The notes beneath the pieces are model-generated. The model saw nothing but the letters and a program-made list of their open reading frames with translations, did not search any database and was not told where the DNA came from. 64,000 bases of DNA, from contig NZ_JAGSYB010000001.1 of the NCBI RefSeq assembly GCF_025685415.1, positions 1,674,001 through 1,738,000 on the forward strand, written 5' to 3'. This stretch comes from Terriglobus aquaticus. Lineage in GTDB: Bacteria > Acidobacteriota > Terriglobia > Terriglobales > Acidobacteriaceae. This document shows, piece by piece, positions 1 through 9,350 of this stretch; within the stretch, counting starts at the first letter, position 1, and each line of letters opens with the position of its first letter. The position numbers and the translations under genes are program-made.

Positions 1-834
1 TACTACCAGCTGGTCGGCCAGAGCGGACGCGTGGCTAAGACCGCCTCGCAGGCCATGTTCAACTACAACGCGCTGCAGGCCACCTTCCGTCAGCGCCTGA
101 AGTACGGTCTGCAGTTCACCGCCAACTACGCCTACAGCCGCTCCCTCACCAACAGCCTCGGCTTCTACGGCGTCGCCGGTGTCAGCGGCAACAGCGCCTA
201 CGCCGCCGACCCGCGCAACAACACCATTGAGTACGGTCCCGCTGGCACCGATACGCCGCACAACCTCAACTTCACCATGAACTACGAACTGCCCTTCGGC
301 CGTGGCCACGCCTTCGGCGGCAACGTCAATCACCTTGTCGACGACGTGATCGGCGGCTGGCGTTTGGGCGTATCGGGCTTCGTCTACGCCGGCTTCCCCA
401 CCACCATTACCGCCCCGGACAACTCCTTCCAGAACGACGGCCAGCAGCGCGCGACCCGGTATCGCCCCATCAAAGTGGTGCATCGCACGACCACCAACTG
501 GTTTGGTACCGATCCGTCTGCAGTCCCCTGCCAAACGGCAGGCGTCGATAACGGCGTCTGCGCCTACGGTCAGCCGGTGGTCGGTGCCATCAGCCAGCAG
601 CGCCCCAACACGGAACGCACTCCCGGCTACCAGCAGTACGATGCCTCCGCCTTCAAGGACTTCCACATCCGCGAGGGTATGAGCTTCACCCTGCGCTGCG
701 ACGCCTCCAACGTCTTCAACATCGCCAGCTACGGCAACCCGACTCGCGCGATCAACAGCTCCACCTTTGGTCGCATCACCACCACCCGTTCCGGCCCGCG
801 CACCCTCCAGCTCGCAGCTAAGTTCAACTTCTAG
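1..834 (+). CDS. TonB-dependent receptor, Oar/carboxypeptidase-regulatory-like type, C-terminal part (5' end outside window)
   Basis: The reading frame is open from base 1, so only the last ~277 residues of a larger protein are present. They read as alternating amphipathic beta-strands with many aromatic residues, like the end of an outer-membrane beta-barrel. The protein ends in Phe-Asn-Phe; a terminal aromatic residue is the usual Bam recognition signal. A Cys pair (PCQTAG ... GVCAY) lies in a predicted loop. Acidobacteria carry many ~1000-1200-residue receptors that combine an N-terminal carboxypeptidase-regulatory-like domain with this kind of barrel, probably for uptake of polymers or chelates at the outer membrane. 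A strong hairpin terminator follows 18 nt after the stop. The plug domain and substrate cannot be judged from this fragment. Confidence 0.8.
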   Translation, partial: YYQLVGQSGRVAKTASQAMFNYNALQATFRQRLKYGLQFTANYAYSRSLTNSLGFYGVAGVSGNSAYAADPRNNTIEYGPAGTDTPHNLNFTMNYELPFGRGHAFGGNVNHLVDDVIGGWRLGVSGFVYAGFPTTITAPDNSFQNDGQQRATRYRPIKVVHRTTTNWFGTDPSAVPCQTAGVDNGVCAYGQPVVGAISQQRPNTERTPGYQQYDASAFKDFHIREGMSFTLRCDASNVFNIASYGNPTRAINSSTFGRITTTRSGPRTLQLAAKFNF

Positions 835-852
835 CGGCTCAGGCCAACACAA

Positions 853-889
853 GAGAGCGGCAGCCAGTTTGGCTGCCGCTCTCGTTTTT
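853..889 (+). terminator. Rho-independent terminator after the receptor gene
   Basis: A perfect 13-bp stem (GAGAGCGGCAGCC / GGCTGCCGCTCTC) with a 5-nt loop is followed directly by GTTTTT. It closes the receptor transcription unit. Confidence 0.9.
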
Positions 890-989
890 GCTGAGGCTTC
901 TGTGTGACTTGAAACGGATGTGAAGTTTCATTCGTCATCTAGGACAAGCGCCACATACGATGGGCTTACCTCTTCTTGGAAGATGAGCT

Positions 990-2540
990 ATGGCGATCCT
1001 CGTCCCACGGACCGATCCCCGATTTCCGGTTGCGAGCCGTTCCCGCAACTCGCGCTTCCCATCGTCGCAGGCGCACGTTGCCGGGCGGGTCGCGTACTGC
1101 GCCGACGCCGAGGATGTGGCACGCGCGTTGCAGCAGACGATTGATGCGGGTTTGCGGCCGACCGTACGGTCGTCCGGGCATTGCTATGAAGACTTCGTCG
1201 TCAACAATCCCAACGGCACCATTCTGGACGTTAGTGCTCTGGACCGCATTGGCAGTGGCGCGGGTGGCGCTGCGCCGTACACCCTGGGAACGGGCACGCA
1301 GCTTGGCCGCGCCTACGAAGGCTTGTTCAAGCTTGGGAACGTCTGCATCCCCGGAGGAACGTGCTACACCGTTACCGCAGGCGGCCACATCTCTGGCGGT
1401 GGGTACGGCACTTTGGCGCGCATGTACGGCCTGACGGTAGACTGGGTCACCGCGATCGATGTGGTGACGGTCGACGCCCAGGGCAAGGCCGTGCCGCGGC
1501 GCGTGAGCAAGACACAAGATCCTGATCTCTTCCGCGCTCTTCGCGGTGGTCAGGGTTCCAACTTCGGCATTATCACGGCGTTCCACTTCGATCGCCTGCC
1601 GCCAATGCCCGAGCAGTCTGTGCATGGCTCCGTCACGTGGGACTGGAACGAAATGACCGAGGACAAATTCGTTCGCATTCTGCGCGCGTATGGGGCTTGG
1701 ATGGAGCGCACCAGTCCGCAGAAGGAAGCGCGGGGCATCTTCGCCGGCCTATACATGACGAGCAAGGCAACTGGTCGCATGCAGATGCGGGCCGAGCTGA
1801 CAACAGAGACAGGGCCGGTCAAAGACGTCTCTGTGCTGCTGGACCTGCTGGATCAGTTCGGACCCTGCAAGCCATTGTCTGCAAAGCCCGAATCGAGCAA
1901 GCCAGTAGTGGATACCAACACGCCTGCATTCCGCATGGGCCCGCCGCCGGGTGACTCGGTGTGCTACGGCGAGCGGCCCGTCGTCCGCACACCCTGGATC
2001 GACTCAACGCTGCTGAATCAGAGCGGCAACAGTGTTGTGCTGGGCGATAGCCACCGCGCCAAGTACAAGTCCTGCTACATGACGTCGAACTTCAGCGAGG
2101 AAGAGGCGCAGGCGTACTACCGCGAACTGAGCCGAGACACCAACCGCGGCCTGGTCGTCGCGGTCGATTCCTACGGCGGCGCAGTGAACAATCCGCAACG
2201 GGCAGAGGATACCGCGATTCCGCAACGATCGTCGGTGATGAAGCTGCAGTATCAAAGTTACTGGCAAACGCCCGAGGACGATGCCCCCCGACTCGCCGCC
2301 ATTCGCGATACGTACAACGCGGTGTACTCTGTCAGCGACATTCCTGAGCGTTACAAGGGAACGCCCTTCGGCTGCTCCCGCTATGAGGGTTGTTACATCA
2401 ACTATCCGGACGCCGACATGCTGCAGCATGCGCACTGGACGGAACTCTACTACGGCAAAACCTATCCCTTTCTGCAGGCCGTGAAGCGCACCTACGACCC
2501 GCACAACATCTTCCACAACGCCATGTCGGTTCAGGTCTGA
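990..2540 (+). CDS. FAD-linked oxidase, berberine-bridge-enzyme type, probable bicovalent flavin
   Basis: A 516-residue flavoprotein with an N-terminal FAD_binding_4 (PCMH) fold and a C-terminal BBE domain. His64 in RSSGHCYED matches the 8-alpha-histidyl attachment site. Cys125 in GGTCYTVTAGGHISGGGYG matches the 6-S-cysteinyl site, so flavin attached at both positions is expected from the family. The C-terminus has YINYPDAD and a YYGKTYPFLQ / YDPHNIFHN ending, typical of BBE domains. Such enzymes oxidise sugars, alcohols or alkaloid-like substrates with O2; the substrate here is unknown. No signal peptide is evident. GGAAGA lies about 6 nt before the ATG. The next gene starts 15 nt downstream behind a strong SD, so the two are probably co-transcribed. 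Confidence 0.88.
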   Translation: MAILVPRTDPRFPVASRSRNSRFPSSQAHVAGRVAYCADAEDVARALQQTIDAGLRPTVRSSGHCYEDFVVNNPNGTILDVSALDRIGSGAGGAAPYTLGTGTQLGRAYEGLFKLGNVCIPGGTCYTVTAGGHISGGGYGTLARMYGLTVDWVTAIDVVTVDAQGKAVPRRVSKTQDPDLFRALRGGQGSNFGIITAFHFDRLPPMPEQSVHGSVTWDWNEMTEDKFVRILRAYGAWMERTSPQKEARGIFAGLYMTSKATGRMQMRAELTTETGPVKDVSVLLDLLDQFGPCKPLSAKPESSKPVVDTNTPAFRMGPPPGDSVCYGERPVVRTPWIDSTLLNQSGNSVVLGDSHRAKYKSCYMTSNFSEEEAQAYYRELSRDTNRGLVVAVDSYGGAVNNPQRAEDTAIPQRSSVMKLQYQSYWQTPEDDAPRLAAIRDTYNAVYSVSDIPERYKGTPFGCSRYEGCYINYPDADMLQHAHWTELYYGKTYPFLQAVKRTYDPHNIFHNAMSVQV

Positions 2541-2555
2541 AGGGGGAAGGTTACC

Positions 2556-3338
2556 GTGCCATCCTGCTCTCGCCGTCGCCTGTTGCAAATGACCGTCGCA
2601 CTTGCGGCGGCTGACCCGTTGCGGACACTTGCAGAGCCGTTTGTGCCGGAGGATCTGCCCGGCCGGCTGCCTACGCGAGGCACGCGCTTGTATGCGACCG
2701 TGTGCGACCCACCTACGCGCAAGGACGGAATTGGCGTCTACCAGTGGCAGGGCGATGCCTGGCGTCGTCAGCAATGGCTGCCAGCGGAGGGCGCCGGTCC
2801 CATGCTGGCGGATCCTGAGGGCCAGCGCCTTTTTGTCGCGCACCGGGCTGCTTCCACGGGCATGCCGGCGGGCTCAGCGGAAATGATGCGCATCGATCCG
2901 CGCACCGGCCTGCTGACTCGAGGAGAGCAGCAACCGCTGGCCTTATCCAGCCGCCATCCTGTTGCGATGGCGCTCTCCCCCGACCGGCAGGTGCTGGCAG
3001 TAGTCGCCGCGGGTGGCGTCTTCTCGTTGCTGCCCGTGCAGTCGGACGGAACACTGGGAGAGGTACGAGCGGCTTACAAACACCTCGCATTGCCTATCTC
3101 GCACACCGACAAAGCGAGCCTCCGGTTCGAGGCCGCTCCGCCCGAATCAGGGGACGGCAAGCTACAACCCGTTCAGCGATTGAGTCTGCAACTGGAGATG
3201 CGATGCCTGGAGTACGAGTGCGCCCCGGACGGTCTCACCTTCGCGAGTTCACGTGAGGCGCAGTTCGGGTCGCCAAGCGAGGCAGACATCATGCTGCCCG
3301 GAGTGCGTACGTTCGTGCTGCAGCCGCCACTGGTCTAG
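2556..3338 (+). CDS. Short Tat-exported beta-propeller (lactonase-like) protein
   Basis: Starts at GTG behind a very strong purine-rich SD (AGGGGGAAGG). The N-terminus carries a twin-arginine signal (CSRRRLLQM, then a hydrophobic Ala-rich stretch), so export by Tat is predicted. Repeated segments such as RLYATVCDP, GIGVYQWQGD and HPVAMALSPDRQVLAV resemble blades of the 7-bladed 6-phosphogluconolactonase-like family (PF10282). At 260 residues it is about 100 residues shorter than that family usually is, so it may be a truncated or divergent propeller. It lies in a probable operon with the upstream FAD oxidase and could act on its lactone product; that link is inference from position only. Confidence 0.6.
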   Translation: MPSCSRRRLLQMTVALAAADPLRTLAEPFVPEDLPGRLPTRGTRLYATVCDPPTRKDGIGVYQWQGDAWRRQQWLPAEGAGPMLADPEGQRLFVAHRAASTGMPAGSAEMMRIDPRTGLLTRGEQQPLALSSRHPVAMALSPDRQVLAVVAAGGVFSLLPVQSDGTLGEVRAAYKHLALPISHTDKASLRFEAAPPESGDGKLQPVQRLSLQLEMRCLEYECAPDGLTFASSREAQFGSPSEADIMLPGVRTFVLQPPLV

Positions 3339-3512
3339 GCGCGTCCACCTGGCATCGAGGGTTTGAGGACGATACGGTCGCTACTGCCGCAGCTGCGATC
3401 GCATGACGCATACCCTCTGCGTACCAGTGCCCACATTGCGGCCTTTCCACTATCGACCCCTTCTTGTATCCCGCAACCACGCGTTCGCGGCTTTGAATGG
3501 ATCCCAAACGCA

Positions 3513-3536
3513 ACGGGAAGGCTCCCGCCTTCCCGT
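3513..3536 (-). terminator. Hairpin downstream of tRNA-Arg, probable terminator
   Basis: A 9-bp perfect stem (ACGGGAAGG / CCTTCCCGT) with a 6-nt loop, about 15 nt beyond the tRNA CCA end on the minus strand. The following minus-strand sequence (TGCGTTTGGG) has only a short T run, so termination may be inefficient. The rest of 3339-3512 shows no gene. Confidence 0.5.
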
Positions 3537-3550
3537 AAGCTAGCCATTTA

Positions 3551-3627
3551 TGGTGACCCGGGCAGGAGTCCAACCTGCGACCTTCGCCTTAGGAGTGCGC
3601 CGCTCTATGCATCTGAGCTACCGGGCC
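3551..3627 (-). tRNA. tRNA-Arg (anticodon CCT), with swapped 19-56 tertiary pair
   Basis: Read on the minus strand, a full cloverleaf is present with encoded CCA. The acceptor stem is GGCCCGG / CCGGGTC (one G-T pair), the D-stem is GCTC/GAGC, the anticodon loop is CTCCTAA, and the T-stem is GCAGG/CCTGC. The anticodon CCT decodes AGG (Arg). Three things are unusual. The D-loop has G18-C19 instead of G18-G19, and the T-loop has G56 instead of C56, so the tertiary G19-C56 pair becomes C19-G56. Both end pairs of the anticodon stem (27-43 G/A and 31-39 A/G) are mismatched. A TACACT hexamer at 3638-3643 could be its -10 box. It runs divergently from ispG. Confidence 0.9.
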
Positions 3628-3727
3628 ACGTGGATGTAGTGTAGCCGCTCTTCCCTTCCGCCGGTCGTCGCCTTGCCCTGGCTCACCGGACGGGGTTGGC
3701 GCTTTGGTAAACTTCTGGTGGAGTCTT

Positions 3728-4972
3728 ATGCCCCAGATTGAGCGCCGCAAGGCCGTTACCGTGAACATTGGCGGAGTTCGCGTCGGGTCAGACGCGCCCG
3801 TGGTCGTGCAGTCCATGACCAACACCGATACCGCCGACATCGAAAGCACCGTTCAGCAGATTGCCGCCCTGGCGCGCGCCGGGTCGGAGATGGTGCGCAT
3901 CACCGTCAACAACGATGCCGCCGCCGCCGCAGTGCCTTACATTCGCGACGGCATTGCTGCCAAGGGCTGGAACACGCCCATCATCGGCGACTTCCACTAC
4001 AACGGCCATCTGCTGCTGGCAAAGTACCCGGCGTGCGCCGAGGCGCTGGCGAAGTACCGCATCAATCCCGGCAACGTTTCGATCGGCCGCAAGGACGACG
4101 ACAACTTCCGCACCATGGTTGAAGTCGCGGTGAAGCACCAGAAGCCGGTGCGCATCGGCGTGAACTGGGGATCGCTGGACCAGGCGCTCTTGACCAAGAT
4201 GATGGACGAAAACAGCCGCAGCGCGCAGCCGCTGGAGGCGCGTGACGTGATGCTGGAGACGATGGTGCGGTCCGCGCTGGACAATGCCGCTGCTGCAGAG
4301 CGTTACGGCCTGCGTCGCGACCAGATCATCCTGTCGGCCAAGGTGTCGAACGTTCGCGACCTGATCGATGTCTACAGTGAACTTGCGCGCCGTTGCGACT
4401 ATGCCCTGCACCTTGGTTTGACCGAGGCAGGTATGGGCATGAAAGGCATTGTCGCCTCGACCGCCGGCTTGGCGCCGCTGCTGCTGGCGGGCATCGGCGA
4501 CACCATTCGTGTCTCGCTCACGCCGACGCCCGGCGGCGACCGTTCGGAAGAGGTGCGCTGCGGACAGCAGATTCTGCAGGCGCTGAACATCCGCAGCTTC
4601 ATGCCGCAGGTGACAAGCTGCCCCGGTTGTGGCCGCACCACGTCAACCTACTTCCAGATGCTGGCCGAGCAGGTGCAGAGCTACCTGGTCGAGCAGATGC
4701 CGGAGTGGAAGAAGCAGTACCCGGGCGTGGAAGAGATGAAGCTGGCAGTGATGGGCTGCATCGTGAATGGACCCGGCGAATCGAAGCATGCCAATATCGG
4801 CATCAGTTTGCCAGGGACGTTTGAAGAGCCGAAGGCGCCCGTGTACATCGACGGCAAGCTGGCGGTGACGCTGAAGGGCGACGGCATCGTCGACGAGTTC
4901 AAGGTGATCCTGGACGACTATGTGAAGAGCCACTACGGCAAGGCTGTCGTAGAAGAGCTGGTCACGGCTTAG
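3728..4972 (+). CDS. ispG: 4-hydroxy-3-methylbut-2-en-1-yl diphosphate synthase (flavodoxin/ferredoxin)
   Basis: IspG/GcpE catalyses the penultimate step of the MEP isoprenoid pathway, converting MEcPP to HMBPP with a [4Fe-4S] cluster in the cytosol. The 414-residue length fits the family. Cluster ligands are visible as Cys298 and Cys301 (SCPGCGRTT), Cys344 ([10 protein letters not shown]) and Glu351. The N-terminal TIM-barrel half has the QSMTNTDT motif. The ATG at 3728 is preferred over a GTG eight codons upstream because GGTGGAG sits 4 nt before it, and family members begin near the IERRKA segment. TGGTAAACT just upstream could be an extended -10. The gene ends at a bidirectional terminator and is probably monocistronic. 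It feeds isoprenoid precursors to quinone and haem-o synthesis (ubiA, cyoE in this window). Confidence 0.95.
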   Translation: MPQIERRKAVTVNIGGVRVGSDAPVVVQSMTNTDTADIESTVQQIAALARAGSEMVRITVNNDAAAAAVPYIRDGIAAKGWNTPIIGDFHYNGHLLLAKYPACAEALAKYRINPGNVSIGRKDDDNFRTMVEVAVKHQKPVRIGVNWGSLDQALLTKMMDENSRSAQPLEARDVMLETMVRSALDNAAAAERYGLRRDQIILSAKVSNVRDLIDVYSELARRCDYALHLGLTEAGMGMKGIVASTAGLAPLLLAGIGDTIRVSLTPTPGGDRSEEVRCGQQILQALNIRSFMPQVTSCPGCGRTTSTYFQMLAEQVQSYLVEQMPEWKKQYPGVEEMKLAVMGCIVNGPGESKHANIGISLPGTFEEPKAPVYIDGKLAVTLKGDGIVDEFKVILDDYVKSHYGKAVVEELVTA

Positions 4973-4995
4973 CTCCGAAACAGAGCTGCACACGT

Positions 4996-5030
4996 AGAAA
5001 GGCGGGACACGATGCGTGTCCCGCCTTTCT
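4996..5030. terminator. Bidirectional terminator between ispG and the LLM oxidoreductase
   Basis: A 16-bp stem (AGAAAGGCGGGACACG / CGTGTCCCGCCTTTCT) with a 3-nt ATG loop lies between two convergent genes. T-rich ends on both strands suggest it serves both. Confidence 0.85.
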
Positions 5031-5048
5031 GTTGCCGCATGGACGCTT

Positions 5049-6074
5049 TTACGCAGCCAGAGCAGCTTGGCGCAGTGTCACCTGCTTTGCCGCGTCGGCC
5101 ACAATGCCGTAGGTACGCAGACGGTCTTCCGTGGTGTAGGTGTCGGTGACAGCGAGGACTTCGTCCAGTCCCAGCTCATCGACCAACTGCTGCAGGCCTT
5201 CCCGGACCGTTGCAGGTCCGCCGACGATTGCCGCCGCCAGCCGTGCATCGACCGCGTCGCGCTCAGCCGGATTCCAAAGACCGTCCATGCTGTCGACCGG
5301 CGCTTTCACTTCAACCGGCTGGTTGCGGATGAGTGCCAGGAAGCGCTGCTGCGGCGTGGTAAACAGGCGCTGCGCTTCGGCGTCGGTGTCCGCAGCGATC
5401 ACAGGAATGCCGGCCATGACGTAAGGATCGCGGAGCACCTCGCTTGGGCGGAAACTCTGACGATACAGCCGAACCGCCGCTGCGAAATACTGCGGCGCAA
5501 AGTGGGCGGCAAAGGCGAAGGGCAGGCCTAGCTGGCCGGCGAGCTGCGCACTGAAACCGCTGGATCCAAGCAGCGTAACGGGAACATTGGTTCCCTGCCC
5601 TGGGACGGCCAAGACCATCTGACCGGGACGCGGTTCGGCCAGGTACTGCCGCAGTTCCGCAAGGAGTTCCGGGAAGTCGTCGCCGGTGCTGCGCAGATCT
5701 TTGCGCAGGGCACGCATGGTGTAGCCATCGCCGCCCGGCGCGCGGCCGAGGCCCAGATCGATGCGTCCGGGATAGAGCGATGCGAGCGTGCCGAACTGCT
5801 CCGCCACAACTAAGGGAGCATGGTTCGGCAGCATGACGCCACCGGAGCCAACGCGAATGGTCGAGGTATGACCGGCGACGTGACCGATCAGTACCGCGGT
5901 CGCGGAACACGCCAGGCCCTTGATGCTGTGGTGCTCCGCGAGCCAGTAGCGCGTGAACCCAAGCTGCTCCGCGTGCTGCGCTGCCTGCACAGTCCGCGCG
6001 ATGCCGTCACCAGGCGCTTCTCCGGGTCGCAAACTTACCAGGTCCAGCGCGGAGTATTGAAGCGTTTTACTCAT
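5049..6074 (-). CDS. LLM-class flavin-dependent oxidoreductase (MsnO8/YhbW-like)
   Basis: A 341-residue bacterial-luciferase-like TIM barrel. Diagnostic segments are RYWLAEHHSI near residue 45, the IRVGSGGVMLPNHAPLVVAEQF stretch (GSGGVMLPNH), and YPGRIDLGLGRAPGG. Members use FMNH2 or F420H2 and O2 to oxidise small carbonyl or aldehyde substrates; the specific substrate is unknown. Probably cytosolic. It stands alone, divergent from pckG across 143 nt and convergent with ispG. That 143-nt spacer must hold both promoters, but no clear -35/-10 pair was found. Confidence 0.88.
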   Translation of the reverse strand: MSKTLQYSALDLVSLRPGEAPGDGIARTVQAAQHAEQLGFTRYWLAEHHSIKGLACSATAVLIGHVAGHTSTIRVGSGGVMLPNHAPLVVAEQFGTLASLYPGRIDLGLGRAPGGDGYTMRALRKDLRSTGDDFPELLAELRQYLAEPRPGQMVLAVPGQGTNVPVTLLGSSGFSAQLAGQLGLPFAFAAHFAPQYFAAAVRLYRQSFRPSEVLRDPYVMAGIPVIAADTDAEAQRLFTTPQQRFLALIRNQPVEVKAPVDSMDGLWNPAERDAVDARLAAAIVGGPATVREGLQQLVDELGLDEVLAVTDTYTTEDRLRTYGIVADAAKQVTLRQAALAA

Positions 6075-6217
6075 GACAATTGGATGTCCATAACGACAAT
6101 CGGACGCACGTCGCGCACCGCCTCACTCGCACATTGCCGGGGAAAAGCGGACAATGCAGAGACGGTCAGAACGCCACCCGAGCGTGACGACCGCCTGCCA
6201 GGACGACAAAACAAGCC

Positions 6218-8065
6218 GTGATCAAAGCAACGAAATCAGCACCCGCCATTCTGCCCCCCACCACCAACAAGCACCTGATTCGCTGGGTCGAGAAGATCGC
6301 CGAGCTGACGCAGCCTGACAGCATCCACTGGGTCGACGGCTCCCAAGCCGAGTACGACTACCTGTGCGACAAGCTGGTGCAGGGCGGCACGTTTCATCGC
6401 CTCAATCCGCAGAACTGGCCCGGCTGCTTCCTGGCTCGCAGCGCGCCGAACGACGTGGCGCGCGTGGAAGATCGCACGTTCATCTGCTCGCTTTCGAAAG
6501 ACGCCGCCGGCCCGACCAACAACTGGATGGACCCGTTTGCGATGCGGCGCAAGCTGAAGCAGCTTTTTCGCGGCTGCATGCGCGGCCGCACCATGTATGT
6601 GCTGCCGTTCAGCATGGGTCCGGTGGGCGGCCCCATGTCGCGCATTGGTGTGCAGTTGACGGACTCGGAATACGCTGTCGTGAACATGCGCATCATGTGC
6701 CGCATCGGTCTGCCGGTGCTTGCCGAAATCGACAAGGATGAGCAGCGCGTTGTGCCGTGCGTGCATTCGGTGGGCGCGCCGCTTGCGCCGGGCGAGCAGG
6801 ATGTACCGTGGCCCTGCAACGACGAAAAGTACATCGTGCATTTTCCGGAGACGCGCGAGATCTGGAGCTACGGCTCGGGCTACGGCGGCAACGCCCTGCT
6901 GGGCAAAAAGTGCTTCGCCCTGCGCATCGCCAGCAACATCGCGCGCGACGAAGGCTGGATGGCCGAGCACATGCTGCTGGTGGGTGTGGAGTCGCCCGCA
7001 AACGCAGAGGGTAAGACCGAGAAGACCTATGTCGCCGCGGCATTTCCGTCGGCCTGTGGCAAGACCAACTTTGCCATGCTGGTGCCGCCCACAGGATTCG
7101 AGGGATGGAAGGTCTGGACCGTCGGCGACGACATCGCCTGGATCAAGCCGGACGAGACGGGGCAGCTGCGCGCGATCAACCCGGAGACGGGCTTTTTTGG
7201 CGTGGCGCCGGGTACCAGCGAGCAAACCAATCCGAATGCCATGTCGACGCTGCGGCGCAACACTATCTTTACCAACGTGGCGGAAACGCCGGACGGTGGC
7301 GTTTGGTGGGAAGGCATGACCGAACAGCCGCCTGCGGAGTGCATCGACTGGCGGGGCGAGCGGTGGACGCCGGAGCTCGCGAAGGAGACGGGCCGCACCG
7401 CCGCGCATCCCAATGGCCGCTTTACCGCGCCCGCATCGCAGTGCCCAACCATCGATCCGGACTGGGAAAAGCCGGAGGGCGTTCCGGTGAGCGCGATCCT
7501 CTTTGGCGGCCGCCGCTCCACGACGATTCCGCTGATTTACCAGGCGTTCAATTGGTCCAGCGGTGTGTACGCGGGTGCGACGATGGGCAGCGAAACCACG
7601 GCTGCAGCGGCGGGCGCGCTGGGGCGTGTGCGGCGGGATCCCATGGCCATGCTGCCCTTCTGCGGCTACCATATGGGCGACTACTTCCGGCACTGGATCA
7701 AGATGCAGCGCTCGCTCACCAGCACGCCACGCATCTTTCACGTGAACTGGTTCCGCAAGGACGAGAATGGGCACTTCATCTGGCCAGGCTTTCGCGAGAA
7801 CATGCGCGTGCTGAAATGGATCGTCGATCGTGTGCGCGGACGCGCCCAGGGTCGCGAGACGCCGATTGGCTGGACACCGCTGTACGACGACATGGAGTGG
7901 ACCGGACTCGACTTCTCAGAGGAGCAGTTCCACCGGGCGCAGCGCGTGGACGTGAGTGAGTGGCGTCGTGAGGTGATTGGGCATGAGGAGTTGTTCATCG
8001 ACCTGCACCACCACCTGCCGCCAGAGATGATCTACGAACGCGAACTGCTGATCTGCAGACTTTGA
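6218..8065 (+). CDS. pckG: Phosphoenolpyruvate carboxykinase (GTP)
   Basis: GTP-dependent PEPCK converts oxaloacetate + GTP to PEP + CO2 + GDP, the entry step of gluconeogenesis, in the cytosol. The length (615 residues) is typical of the GTP class. PSACGKTN (277-284) is the P-loop with the hyper-reactive active-site Cys280. The kinase-2 region GDDIAWIK and the [11 protein letters not shown] segment are also present. The start is a GTG with a weak SD (GGACGAC about 12 nt upstream); no better in-frame start lies nearby. The MFS gene starts 43 nt downstream in the same direction, so read-through is possible. Confidence 0.95.
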   Translation: MIKATKSAPAILPPTTNKHLIRWVEKIAELTQPDSIHWVDGSQAEYDYLCDKLVQGGTFHRLNPQNWPGCFLARSAPNDVARVEDRTFICSLSKDAAGPTNNWMDPFAMRRKLKQLFRGCMRGRTMYVLPFSMGPVGGPMSRIGVQLTDSEYAVVNMRIMCRIGLPVLAEIDKDEQRVVPCVHSVGAPLAPGEQDVPWPCNDEKYIVHFPETREIWSYGSGYGGNALLGKKCFALRIASNIARDEGWMAEHMLLVGVESPANAEGKTEKTYVAAAFPSACGKTNFAMLVPPTGFEGWKVWTVGDDIAWIKPDETGQLRAINPETGFFGVAPGTSEQTNPNAMSTLRRNTIFTNVAETPDGGVWWEGMTEQPPAECIDWRGERWTPELAKETGRTAAHPNGRFTAPASQCPTIDPDWEKPEGVPVSAILFGGRRSTTIPLIYQAFNWSSGVYAGATMGSETTAAAAGALGRVRRDPMAMLPFCGYHMGDYFRHWIKMQRSLTSTPRIFHVNWFRKDENGHFIWPGFRENMRVLKWIVDRVRGRAQGRETPIGWTPLYDDMEWTGLDFSEEQFHRAQRVDVSEWRREVIGHEELFIDLHHHLPPEMIYERELLICRL

Positions 8066-8108
8066 GGAAGGCCGTGCCGGCGGCACGCTGCATCAGGCAT
8101 GATGAAGC

Positions 8109-9350
8109 GTGCCTGCAAACCAAGCGAACTCGCAGCCGCGATCTCCGGCGACCATCGTCTCGCTCCTGCTGCTGTTCGCGGCCGGCCTGATCAACTTCTT
8201 TGATCGATCGTCGCTGGGTGTAGCCGCTACTTCGATTCGTGCCGAGCTGCATCTGTCGGCGACAGAGATCGGAGCTCTTCTTTCCGTCTTCTCGTTCGCG
8301 TATGGCATTGCGCAGTTGCCGTTGGCGGCGTACCTGCGACCACGCAACGCGCAGCGCACGCTCGGTGCCGGTCTGCTGTTGTGGTCGTGTGCACAGGCAG
8401 CTTCCGGCGCGGTGCATCGGTTTGGTACGTTCCTTGCGCTGCGGGTCGTGCTTGGCGCGGGAGAATCGCCGTTCTACCCTGCTGGCGTGTACCTGATTCG
8501 CCAGAACACGGCGGAGCATCAGCGCGGGCGTGCCACCGCCGTTTTGAATCTTGCCTCAACCCTCGGTCTTGCCATGGCACCGCCGTTGCTCACGGTGCTG
8601 ATGCTGCGTTATGGCTGGCGCGGCATGTTCTTGGCGCTTGGCGTGGCCGGCACACTACTCGCCGTGCTGTGGCTCCTGCTGCCATCAACCGCGGCTGCCA
8701 ACGATGGATCGAGTGGTGCTGCCGCTCTGCCCTTTGCTGCGCTGTTGCGGCAGCGCACCATCTGGGGCATGATGCTTGGCTTTGGCGGCCTGAACTACGT
8801 GAACTGGTTCTTCATCTCATGGCTGCCGGGATACCTCGAAACTGGCCGACACCTGTCCATCCGCAGCAGCGGATGGATTGCCGCGACACCTTTCCTGGCA
8901 GGCGCCTGCGGCGCTTTGTCGAGCGGTGTTGTAACCGATCTGCTGATCCGGCAAGGCAGGCCTGCTGCCAGGATGTATCGCGCCTGCATTATCGTCGGCC
9001 TGCTGCTGTGCGGAGGCACCACGGCCTTGGCCGACGCCGCGGCCACAACGCGTGGCGCCGTGGTCCTGGTCAGCGCCGCTGTGTTCTTTCTTCAGTTCGC
9101 CGGTACGTCAGGTTGGGGTCTGGTACAAAGTATGGCTCCGCCTGCGAACGTGGCTGCCGCTTCCGCTCTGCAGAACTTCGGCAGCTTCATGCTGGCCTCG
9201 CTTGCTCCCGTGATCACCGGCAGGCTGCTGGACCGGACACACTCATTCCAGATTGCCTTCTGGGTCTGTGGCGGGATGGCTGTGTTTGGGGCTGCCTGCT
9301 ATGCCACGCTCACGCACCGCCCCATCGCACTGGCCGAGGTCGCCGCATGA
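8109..9350 (+). CDS. MFS transporter, anion:cation symporter (ACS) type
   Basis: A 413-residue protein with about 12 predicted membrane helices. The opening segment (LINFFDRSSLGVA near residue 30) and LGAGESPFYPAGVYLIRQ match the ACS family that imports hexuronates, glucarate, phthalate or similar organic anions. The start is a GTG with only a weak purine stretch before it. The stop overlaps the start of the ribokinase gene (ATGA), so the two are translationally coupled and probably form a sugar uptake-and-phosphorylation pair. The substrate is inferred to be a sugar or sugar acid from this pairing only. Confidence 0.85.
   Translation: MPANQANSQPRSPATIVSLLLLFAAGLINFFDRSSLGVAATSIRAELHLSATEIGALLSVFSFAYGIAQLPLAAYLRPRNAQRTLGAGLLLWSCAQAASGAVHRFGTFLALRVVLGAGESPFYPAGVYLIRQNTAEHQRGRATAVLNLASTLGLAMAPPLLTVLMLRYGWRGMFLALGVAGTLLAVLWLLLPSTAAANDGSSGAAALPFAALLRQRTIWGMMLGFGGLNYVNWFFISWLPGYLETGRHLSIRSSGWIAATPFLAGACGALSSGVVTDLLIRQGRPAARMYRACIIVGLLLCGGTTALADAAATTRGAVVLVSAAVFFLQFAGTSGWGLVQSMAPPANVAAASALQNFGSFMLASLAPVITGRLLDRTHSFQIAFWVCGGMAVFGAACYATLTHRPIALAEVAA

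Noticed and set aside
8381-9346. Long open frame in front of rbsK that would add 322 residues
   Set aside because: It runs antisense-like through the MFS gene in another frame; the ribokinase domain begins at the ATGA overlap at 9347.
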